From Alistipes sp. (GTDB lineage: Bacteria > Bacteroidota > Bacteroidia > Bacteroidales > Rikenellaceae), in the NCBI GenBank assembly GCA_017934845.1, contig JAGBIR010000166.1, positions 1 to 5,142 on the forward strand: a stretch of 5,142 nt of DNA, given 5' to 3'. The position numbers and the translations under genes are program-made. The stretch's first letter is position 1, and each line of letters begins with the position of its first letter. Below, piece by piece: positions 1 to 5,142 of the stretch. The notes under the pieces are model-generated. The model was not told the origin of the DNA. It saw nothing but the letters and a program-made list of their open reading frames with translations, and made no database searches.

Positions 1-825
1 ACCCCTACCATTGATAAGCTGCTCGTGCTCAACATCGATTCTATCGCCGATAGCCGTTGGAGTACGGAAGTCAAACGGAGTACCCTCAACTGCCATAAAC
101 TCACCCGTAGGGATAAGGTTTGCATCCACAGGGGTAATCTTATCGGCCTTCAGGGTCAAGATATGGTTGGTAATTGTACCTCCGGCCTCGCCCTTAAGGT
201 TGAAGAATGAGTGATGCGAGAGGTTAACCACAGTTGTAGCATCGGTTGTAGCCTTATAATCTACGCGGAACTCATTGTCCGAAGTAAGCGTATAGGTCAT
301 TGTAATATCCAGATTGCCGGGGAATCCATCCTCGCCATCGGCTGCCAAGTAGTGCAACACAATTGCCTCAGGCTTTACCTCGACAACATCCCAAACGACC
401 ATATCGACGCCCTTCAAACCACCGTGCAGCGTCTGGCCATTGTTATTCTGCGGAGTAGTATATTCTACACCATTGAGCGTAAACTTACCGGCTCCGATAC
501 GATTGGCAACGCGGCCCACAACAGCACCCAAGAAACGCTCACCGGTATTATTCACATAACGATCCAAATTCTCGTAACCCAACACAATATCGGCCATCTT
601 GCCATCGCGATCGGGAGCCCACAACGACACCACGCGCGCACCGAAATTGGTAACCTGCATTGTTAAATCACCATTCGACAAAGTATAGAGATCGACCTGC
701 TTACCATCGACTACCGATTGGAAGTTCTCGGCCTTCATAAGATCCAGTGTAGATTCACATTTTTCATTGCAACAACACACTGCTAACGCCAACATCGCAA
801 CGGCGCACAACAATCTGAATTTCAT
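1..825 (-). CDS. galM: Aldose 1-epimerase (galactose mutarotase), secreted type, C-terminus cut by window edge
   Basis: The enzyme interconverts the alpha and beta anomers of galactose and other aldoses, feeding the Leloir pathway. From the ATG at 825-823 the frame is open to base 1, giving 275 residues of a family usually about 340-380 long. Family motifs are clear: NRIG at residues 108-111, TLHGG with the conserved His134, SHHSFFNL with the conserved catalytic-acid His205, and ITPVDANLIPTGE followed by GTPFDFR at about 230-254. The catalytic Glu of the family lies near the C-terminus and is outside the window. Residues 1-19 form a basic-hydrophobic leader ending in a Cys triplet (17-19) and then NEK. 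This suggests an exported, perhaps lipid-anchored protein, although the residue before Cys17 is Val rather than Gly, Ala or Ser. The gene lies 133 bp downstream of the purine permease on the same strand and has its own promoter. The family call is secure; localisation is inferred. Confidence 0.93.
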   Translation of the reverse strand, partial: MKFRLLCAVAMLALAVCCCNEKCESTLDLMKAENFQSVVDGKQVDLYTLSNGDLTMQVTNFGARVVSLWAPDRDGKMADIVLGYENLDRYVNNTGERFLGAVVGRVANRIGAGKFTLNGVEYTTPQNNNGQTLHGGLKGVDMVVWDVVEVKPEAIVLHYLAADGEDGFPGNLDITMTYTLTSDNEFRVDYKATTDATTVVNLSHHSFFNLKGEAGGTITNHILTLKADKITPVDANLIPTGEFMAVEGTPFDFRTPTAIGDRIDVEHEQLINGRG

Positions 826-855
826 ATTTTGAGATAATTTAGGTTAATATTCCTA

Positions 856-886
856 CAAATATAATGTTTTTTCGCGTAATGCAAAA
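856..886 (-). promoter_or_regulatory. Bacteroidetes-type promoter for galM
   Basis: On the minus strand a TTTG (complement of 882-885, preceded by another T) is followed after 18 bases by TATATTTG (complement of 856-863), a full match to the TAnnTTTG -7 consensus. Transcription would start around 848-850, leaving a leader of about 24 nt before the ATG at 825. This is the only promoter in the window with both elements well matched. The leader just before the ATG is A/T-rich with no Shine-Dalgarno motif, as is usual in this phylum. Confidence 0.68.
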
Positions 887-958
887 GTTTTAAGACCAAA
901 ATTTATAGTCGCACCATCATTTCATACCATTATCGGCAACTATCGGCCACAAGTTCTC

Positions 959-2269
959 TTATAAGAATATAAATCGCAATACAAACAGTACGGCAAGAAT
1001 ATACATCGTAGGCGACAAGCGGTTGAAATTACCGCATAAAATATTAATTACCACATAGCTGATCATACCCAACAATATATCCGCCGAAATAGAGTAGGCC
1101 AAAGGCATTATAATGATACAGATAAACGCAGGAATAGCCTCGGCATAGTCATTCAATGGAATCTTCTTAATAGGCTCAAGCATAAACAGACCTACGATAA
1201 TCAATACCGGAGCTGTAGCCGAAGCGGGAATCGAGAGGAAAAGCGGCGAAAAGAAAAGTGCCACAATAAAGCAGCAGGCCACTACAAACGCCGTCATACC
1301 CGTACGTCCGCCCTGTGCTACACCGGCTGCGCTCTCAACATAGGTAGTAGTTGTATTCACGCCCAAGCATGCACCAGCTGTAGTAGCAATGGCATCGGCC
1401 ATAAATGCTTGTTTAACTCGTGGAATACGACCATCCTTCTCCAGCATATTGGCCTTTGTACATACACCTACCAGAGTTCCTATCGTATCGAACATATCAA
1501 TAAAGAGCATCGTAAATACCACAATAAGCATATCGACACTAAACACGCTACTCCAATCGAATTGGCAGAAAATAGGCTCAATAGAGTCGGGCCAAGCGAC
1601 CAAACCCTTCAAGTCGGTCAACCCCATAGGAATACCTATGGCTGTCGTAACCAGCAAACCGATAAGCAACGCTCCGCGTACATTTTTCACTACGAGAGTT
1701 CCCGTAATAAGCAAACCAAGCAAACCGAGCAGCGGAACCGGCGACATAATATCACCAATTGTCACCAACGTAGCATTATCCTTAACGATAATACCTGCAT
1801 TTTGCAATCCGATAAAGGCGATAAACAGACCGATACCAACCCCAATAGCATTACGCAGCGATGCGGGGATAGCATTCACAATTGCTTCTCGCAGGTTCGA
1901 CAGCGTCATCAGAATAAATATCACACCCTCAATCAAAACTGCCGTCAGCGCAAATTGCCACGGATAGCCCATACCTAAACATACCGTATATACAAAAAAG
2001 GCATTCAAACCCATTCCGGGTGCCAAACCAAACGGCAATTTAGCCCAAAAAGCCATAAGCAGAGAACCAATAATGGCAGCCAATGCCGTCGATGTAAAGA
2101 CTGCTCCCGTAGGCATACCGTCAATAACACCGAAAATTGAAGGATTTACCGCCAATATATACGACATTGTCAAGAATGTTGTAACACCGGCCAAAATCTC
2201 AAGACGCACCGAGTGCGCACCCTTCTTAAAGCCAAATAACTTTTCAAATAGTTTATACTTTTCCAACAT
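959..2269 (-). CDS. NCS2-family (AzgA-like) purine permease
   Basis: A 436-residue polytopic inner-membrane protein, the usual length for the AzgA/PbuG branch of the NCS2 transporters, which import hypoxanthine, guanine or adenine, probably with protons, for salvage. Visible family signatures are ILAGVTTFLTMSYI (25-38), GLAPGMGLNAFF (81-92), FIDMFDTIGTLVG (256-268), the loop DGRIPRVKQAFMADA (279-293) and TYVESAAGVAQGGRTG (309-324). Hydrophobic segments recur throughout, including both halves and the C-terminal end. The ATG at 2269 gives the short charged N-terminus (MLEKYKLFEKLF) typical of the family. The gene follows the threonine dehydrogenase on the same strand but is separated from it by a hairpin terminator and has its own -7 element, so it is probably independently expressed. 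Exact base specificity (guanine/hypoxanthine versus adenine) cannot be read from sequence alone, so no symbol is given. No obvious terminator hairpin follows the stop codon. Confidence 0.92.
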   Translation of the reverse strand: MLEKYKLFEKLFGFKKGAHSVRLEILAGVTTFLTMSYILAVNPSIFGVIDGMPTGAVFTSTALAAIIGSLLMAFWAKLPFGLAPGMGLNAFFVYTVCLGMGYPWQFALTAVLIEGVIFILMTLSNLREAIVNAIPASLRNAIGVGIGLFIAFIGLQNAGIIVKDNATLVTIGDIMSPVPLLGLLGLLITGTLVVKNVRGALLIGLLVTTAIGIPMGLTDLKGLVAWPDSIEPIFCQFDWSSVFSVDMLIVVFTMLFIDMFDTIGTLVGVCTKANMLEKDGRIPRVKQAFMADAIATTAGACLGVNTTTTYVESAAGVAQGGRTGMTAFVVACCFIVALFFSPLFLSIPASATAPVLIIVGLFMLEPIKKIPLNDYAEAIPAFICIIIMPLAYSISADILLGMISYVVINILCGNFNRLSPTMYILAVLFVLRFIFL

Positions 2270-2309
2270 ATTGAGTTTGAGTATTGTGATTAGTTGTATA
2301 CTCGAGCGA

Positions 2310-2339
2310 CAAAGATACTAAAAAAAGCGGATGCCGAAA
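2310..2339 (-). promoter_or_regulatory. Probable promoter of the purine permease
   Basis: The complement of 2310-2317 reads TATCTTTG, a full match to the Bacteroidetes -7 consensus TAnnTTTG, about 40 bp before the permease ATG. At the expected -33 distance (complement of 2336-2339, spacing 18) there is only TTTC, so the upstream element is weak. The -33 position falls in the loop of the terminator of the upstream gene. The predicted leader is about 34 nt. I see no purine riboswitch fold in so short a leader. Confidence 0.55.
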
Positions 2340-2346
2340 CATCCGC
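2320..2346 (-). terminator. Rho-independent terminator of the threonine dehydrogenase gene
   Basis: Read on the minus strand, a perfect 7-bp stem GCGGATG / CATCCGC (arms 2340-2346 and 2327-2333) encloses a 6-nt TTTCGG loop and is followed directly by seven T residues (2326-2320). It begins 44 bp past the stop codon of the upstream dehydrogenase gene. The T-tract ends two bases before the -7 element of the next gene. Confidence 0.85.
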
Positions 2347-2390
2347 CCCCTCAACTAATACAATTATCTTTACGCGAATAAAGATTCCTA

Positions 2391-3332
2391 CTAAAGATTC
2401 TTTGCCTTGATGGCACGAATCATATCGTCAGTCATTGACGAGAGATCCCACTCGGGCTTCCAACCCCACTCCTCACGAGCGCAAGTATCGTCCAACTTAT
2501 CGGGCCAACCCTCAGCGATGTTCTGCTTAACGGGATCGATACGGTAAGTCATCTCGAAATCGGGAATACGCTTACGAATCTCATTGTAGATGATATCGGG
2601 AGTAAAGCTCATAGATGCGATGTTGAAGCTGTTACGGTGACGCAACTTCGCGGGATCAGCCTCCATCAGCTCAACCATAGCACGCAATGCATCGGGCATA
2701 TACATCATATCCATATATACGTCGCGCACGGGGCAAACGAACTTCTCGCCCTTCACAGCCGAGTAGAAAATCTCAACTGCATAGTCGGTAGTACCACCAC
2801 CGGGCAAAGTTACGTTAGAGATGATACCGGGGAAACGTACCGAACGAGTATCCACATCGTAACGTGAATAGTAGTAGTTTGACAACAACTCACCAGCCAC
2901 CTTACATACGCCATACATTGTGTCGGGCTGCATCACTGTATCCTGAGGAGTATTCTGACGAGGGAAATCACCACCGAAAGCACCGATTGAGCTGGGAGTG
3001 AACACCGCGCACTTATACTCGCGAGCGATCTCCAAAGAGTTGTTCAACGCACCCATGTTGATATTCCAAGCCAACTGGGGGTTCTTCTCGCCTGTTGCTG
3101 AAAGCAGAGCCACGAGGTTGAAGATTGCGTCAACACCATTCTTGTGAACAGTGTATGCAAAAGAGCTCTGATCCAAAGCATCGAGCTTAACGAAAGGGCC
3201 ATCAGCGGCCAACTTCTCATTCTCTCTCAAATCGGCAGCAATAACGTTTGAGCCACCATAAATACCACGCAGGTAAGTTACCAACTCCGAGCCAATCTGG
3301 CCACCTGCACCTACAATAAGAATCTTTTTCAT
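2391..3332 (-). CDS. SDR-family L-threonine 3-dehydrogenase (NAD-dependent epimerase/dehydratase fold)
   Basis: A 313-residue cytoplasmic enzyme expected to oxidise L-threonine to 2-amino-3-oxobutyrate with NAD+, the first step of threonine breakdown to glycine and acetyl-CoA. The N-terminus has the Rossmann GAGGQIG motif (8-14), with Asp34 after the second strand indicating NAD preference. The extended-SDR active site is visible: SSIGAFGG around Ser114/115 and the YxxxK motif Tyr140-Lys144 (YGVCK). Stretches diagnostic of the SDR-type threonine dehydrogenases, rather than sugar epimerases, are RFPGIISN (166-173), LPGGGTTDYAV (176-186), MMYMPDA (209-215) and the C-terminal LDDTCAREEWGWKPEWDL (280-297). 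The length matches the family. This enzyme is unrelated to the zinc-dependent Tdh of E. coli, so I leave the symbol blank. The usual partner, 2-amino-3-ketobutyrate CoA ligase (kbl), is not in this window. The ATG at 3332 is placed immediately before the nucleotide-binding fold, as expected. Confidence 0.88.
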   Translation of the reverse strand: MKKILIVGAGGQIGSELVTYLRGIYGGSNVIAADLRENEKLAADGPFVKLDALDQSSFAYTVHKNGVDAIFNLVALLSATGEKNPQLAWNINMGALNNSLEIAREYKCAVFTPSSIGAFGGDFPRQNTPQDTVMQPDTMYGVCKVAGELLSNYYYSRYDVDTRSVRFPGIISNVTLPGGGTTDYAVEIFYSAVKGEKFVCPVRDVYMDMMYMPDALRAMVELMEADPAKLRHRNSFNIASMSFTPDIIYNEIRKRIPDFEMTYRIDPVKQNIAEGWPDKLDDTCAREEWGWKPEWDLSSMTDDMIRAIKAKNL

Positions 3333-3355
3333 AGCTTTTGTTTACAAATTGACGG

Positions 3356-3363
3356 CAAAATTA
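3356..3363 (-). promoter_or_regulatory. Probable -7 element for the threonine dehydrogenase gene
   Basis: The complement of 3356-3363 is TAATTTTG, matching TAnnTTTG, 23 bp before the dehydrogenase ATG. No clean TTTG is found at the -33 distance, only a T-rich stretch, so the call rests on the -7 element alone. It lies in the 173-bp AT-rich divergent gap shared with the cyclophilin gene. Confidence 0.45.
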
Positions 3364-3460
3364 CTATTTTTTCTTAAAAACCATCACTCTCACGACTTTT
3401 TTTGCTAAATATTTTCTCAAGCGTCAAATATTCCCACTTTTTTCGTATCTTGCGCTTAAT

Positions 3461-3468
3461 TTAATTTG
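3461..3468 (+). promoter_or_regulatory. Possible -7 element for the cyclophilin gene
   Basis: TTAATTTG matches TAnnTTTG at all but the second position and lies about 37 bp before the chosen ATG at 3506. No good -33 element is seen, only a T-run near 3438-3443. An alternative, TATCTTGC at 3446-3453, is a poorer match. This is a tentative placement. Confidence 0.3.
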
Positions 3469-3505
3469 CACTTTCAAAGTTAATAATATTTAATTGAAAA
3501 AAACA

Positions 3506-3943
3506 ATGAAATACGCAATTATTTCTACCGAAAAGGGTGATATGAAGGTCGAACTCTACGAGAAGGAGACTCCCATCACCGTCGAAAACTTCATCAAGCT
3601 GGTCGAGAGCCGCTTCTACGATGGCCTTACGTTCCACCGCGTGATTCCCGATTTTGTTATTCAGGGCGGCTGCCCTATCGGCAACGGCGCAGGCGGCCCG
3701 GGCTGGACAATTAAGTGCGAGACCTCGGCCGAGCGTCAGTACCACGACCGTGGCGTACTATCTATGGCCCACCGCGGTAAGGATACGGGCGGCTCGCAGT
3801 TCTTTATCTGCCACAACCGCCAGAACACCCAGCACTTGGATGGCGTTCACACCTGCTTCGGCAAAGTCATCGAGGGCATCGACGTCGTTGACGACATCCG
3901 CCCAGGCGACCTGATCTTCTCAATTACGATTGTCGAGGAGTAA
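3506..3943 (+). CDS. Cyclophilin-type peptidyl-prolyl cis-trans isomerase, small cytoplasmic form
   Basis: A 145-residue single-domain cyclophilin that catalyses cis-trans isomerisation of Xaa-Pro bonds during folding. The active-site track is clear: [13 protein letters not shown] gives Arg45, Phe50 and Gln53 (equivalents of human CypA Arg55, Phe60, Gln63), then [17 protein letters not shown] (85-101) and [15 protein letters not shown] (110-124), retaining His115 (CypA His126). CypA Trp121, which contacts cyclosporin, is His110 here, so weak cyclosporin binding is expected by analogy with other bacterial cyclophilins. No signal peptide is present. I start at ATG 3506, which directly begins the fold ([11 protein letters not shown]) and follows an A-rich stretch. 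An in-frame TTG at 3494 would add only four residues (TTG-AAA-AAA-ACA). The gene is divergent from the threonine dehydrogenase and noticeably GC-richer than the LRR gene to its right. Confidence 0.93.
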   Translation: MKYAIISTEKGDMKVELYEKETPITVENFIKLVESRFYDGLTFHRVIPDFVIQGGCPIGNGAGGPGWTIKCETSAERQYHDRGVLSMAHRGKDTGGSQFFICHNRQNTQHLDGVHTCFGKVIEGIDVVDDIRPGDLIFSITIVEE

Positions 3944-3969
3944 GGCTCATTTCCCGCCTCATCTACAAC

Positions 3970-4005
3970 AATCGGGGTTGCCATTTTTTAGCAACCCCGA
4001 TTTTA
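3970..4005 (+). terminator. Rho-independent terminator after the cyclophilin gene
   Basis: A perfect 12-bp inverted repeat, AATCGGGGTTGC (3970-3981) and GCAACCCCGATT (3991-4002), encloses a 9-nt loop and runs into TTTT (4001-4004). It starts 26 bp past the cyclophilin stop. It also sits between two convergent genes, so the LRR transcript would form the same stem from the other side, but no T-run follows on that strand. Efficient termination is therefore predicted mainly for the plus strand. Confidence 0.88.
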
Positions 4006-4028
4006 CGTTTTATCAAATAGGTATTTTA

Positions 4029-5142
4029 TTACATCGCCTTCTCTTGAATTGCATAAGCATACCTTTTCCAACCATCTGCGGCCTTATAGGCATCGCCTGA
4101 ACCAATCGGAACAAATATTTTAAGTCCAGTTAAGGCGTCGTGAAATATATATAAACCTACAGAAGGGGGCGTAATAGGTTTACAATATACACTTGTAAGA
4201 CTACGGCAATCAAAAAAAGCTCCCTTCCCGATTGCAGTAATATTATTAGGAATAGTAATATTTGTAAGGCTAGTGCATTGATATAATGCATAATCTCCAA
4301 TCTTAGTTACGCTATCGGGAATAGTAATATTTGTAAGGCTGCTGCATTCGCGGAATGCCGAATCTCCAATCACAGTCACGCTATTGGGAATAGTAACACT
4401 TGTAAGGCTGCTGCAATTATAGAATGCATTATTTCCAATTTTAGCTACATCGCCATCAAAAGTAATTATACCATTACCATTCTCGTATGTATTAGAGACT
4501 ATATTCACCCCAAAGGCAGCGGTTGCATATGGTGTTATACTATTGCCATCTATTGACGTATACCAAATTTCATTATTTGAGATTCTGTCTAGATTATCTG
4601 CCACTATCGCACTTGCGTAGTTATTCCACCAATCGGCCATCCGATATGCGTCTATAGATTCTGCTGGGACATATATTCGGCGCCCCTGTGCATTACCAAC
4701 AAAAGCTGACCAAGTCCCTGGATGATCTTTGCTCTCTATAGCTACAGGAGGAGTTATAGCTTTGCAAAATACTTGACACAAATATGAACAACCGGAAAAA
4801 GCAAGTCCTCCAATTTCTGTGACAGAGTTAGGAATAGTAATATTGGTAAGTTTTTCACACAAAGCAAAAGCGTATTCACCGATTTTAGCTACATTTTTGG
4901 GAATTGAAATTTTTGGCAACGCTAAACATTTATAAAATGCGCCGTAATTAATTTCTTTTACGGATTCAGGTATAGTAATTTCCGTAAGATTATATCCAGC
5001 ACAAAAAGCACTTTCTCCAATTGTAATGACATTATTAGGAATATTGTACTCTCTTGTTTTGTTACCTACGGCATAAGCAATCAGAACATTATCAACAATT
5101 AGCGCCTTATTATCGAATGTTGCAAACTTACCATAAAAAGCA
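4029..5142 (-). CDS. BspA-like leucine-rich repeat (LRR_5) protein, N-terminus cut by window edge
   Basis: The frame is open from the right edge (first full codon 5141-5139) to the TAA at 4029, giving 370 visible residues without a start. The methionine-like beginning at 4919 is a TTG inside a repeat and is not the real start. The protein consists of 23-residue BspA/LRR_5 units of the form LTxITIPxSVTxIGxxAFxxCSS, predicted to stack as a solenoid. Two parallel blocks are visible, at 5054-4782 and 4469-4200, each of four units and each ending in a module with CKxITPP, then VPxxSxDAY or similar, then ADxWxxYAxAI. A linker at 4574-4470 (NEIWYTSIDG...) joins them. The stretch before the first block (FDNKALIVDNVLIAYA) resembles the leaders of such blocks in Bacteroides proteins, so more repeats probably lie upstream. 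Family members are usually secreted or surface proteins that bind host or bacterial partners. The ligand here is unknown and the export signal is outside the window. Confidence 0.88.
   Translation of the reverse strand, partial: AFYGKFATFDNKALIVDNVLIAYAVGNKTREYNIPNNVITIGESAFCAGYNLTEITIPESVKEINYGAFYKCLALPKISIPKNVAKIGEYAFALCEKLTNITIPNSVTEIGGLAFSGCSYLCQVFCKAITPPVAIESKDHPGTWSAFVGNAQGRRIYVPAESIDAYRMADWWNNYASAIVADNLDRISNNEIWYTSIDGNSITPYATAAFGVNIVSNTYENGNGIITFDGDVAKIGNNAFYNCSSLTSVTIPNSVTVIGDSAFRECSSLTNITIPDSVTKIGDYALYQCTSLTNITIPNNITAIGKGAFFDCRSLTSVYCKPITPPSVGLYIFHDALTGLKIFVPIGSGDAYKAADGWKRYAYAIQEKAM
4200..4469 (-). repeat. LRR block B: four 69-bp tandem units
   Basis: Units repeat with an exact 69-bp (23-codon) period: the motif AATAGTAATA recurs at 4251 and 4320 and, slightly changed, at 4389, with a degenerate copy at 4458. 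Copies at 4251 and 4320 share at least 21 identical bases from that point. The first unit (IITFDGDVAKIGNNAF) is diverged; the other three are close to consensus. Such near-identical in-frame units can gain or lose copies by recombination without breaking the frame. Confidence 0.85.
4782..5054 (-). repeat. LRR block A: four 69-bp tandem units
   Basis: The same 69-bp phase is seen at 4833, 4902, 4971 and, diverged, 5040. These encode the units ending AFSGCSY, AFALCEK, AFYKCLA and AFCAGYN. DNA identity between units is lower than in block B, for example at 4902 (AATTGAAATT), suggesting that block A is older or less homogenised. Confidence 0.8.

Noticed and set aside
11..666. Plus-strand open frames of 61-151 codons near the left end
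   Set aside because: They lie opposite the galM frame, which encodes a clear mutarotase on the minus strand. Their translations show no recognisable domain.
914..958. Direct repeat TATCGGC (931-937 and 941-947) after the permease, considered as a terminator or operator
   Set aside because: It is a short direct repeat, not an inverted one. There is no stable stem and no T-tract, so nothing supports a terminator or a defined operator.
1389..1978. Two long overlapping plus-strand open frames (about 190 codons each)
   Set aside because: Both are antisense to the conserved core of the purine permease, and their translations are low-information shadows of its membrane segments.
2270..2309. Possible purine riboswitch in the permease leader
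   Set aside because: The predicted leader is only about 34 nt, too short for a purine aptamer, and I see no conserved aptamer core.
2345..2402. Repeated GAATCTTTA-like words around the dehydrogenase stop codon
   Set aside because: Two nine-base near-copies partly inside the coding end are within chance expectation for AT-rich sequence.
3461..3914. Minus-strand 94-codon and plus-strand 86-codon open frames over the cyclophilin gene
   Set aside because: They are shadows of the cyclophilin coding sequence in other frames; the cyclophilin frame contains all the family motifs.

Overview
The window looks like part of a Bacteroidales chromosome, plausibly a gut genus such as Alistipes or Bacteroides; I cannot fix the genus. 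Three things point there. Several promoters fit the Bacteroidetes consensus (a TAnnTTTG -7 element, in one case with a TTTG -33 element). Start codons are preceded by A-rich stretches rather than Shine-Dalgarno sequences. The genes include a secreted-type galactose mutarotase, an SDR-type threonine dehydrogenase and a BspA-like leucine-rich repeat (LRR) protein with modules typical of Bacteroides surface proteins.

Layout: five protein genes, four on the minus strand and one on the plus strand. Reading the minus strand from right to left: (i) a BspA-like LRR protein, open through the right edge and ending at 4029; (ii) an SDR-family L-threonine 3-dehydrogenase at 2391-3332; (iii) an NCS2/AzgA-type purine permease at 959-2269; (iv) an aldose 1-epimerase (galM) starting at 825 and cut by the left edge. 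The only plus-strand gene, a small cyclophilin-type peptidyl-prolyl isomerase (3506-3943), is divergent from the threonine dehydrogenase and convergent with the LRR gene. A strong 12-bp hairpin terminator lies in the convergent gap.

The genes look like separately transcribed housekeeping or metabolic units rather than one pathway operon. Each minus-strand gene whose start is visible has its own -7-like element. A hairpin terminator sits between the dehydrogenase and the permease, and its T-tract abuts the permease -7 element. The LRR gene is clearly AT-richer than the cyclophilin gene and has two parallel blocks, each of four 23-residue repeats closed by a CKxITPP...VP...DAY module.

I found no RNA genes, CRISPR arrays, insertion sequences or phage genes, and no convincing undescribed system. 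The points most worth a second look are the two-block architecture of the LRR gene, the overlapping terminator and promoter at 2303-2346, and the atypical secretion signal of the mutarotase.
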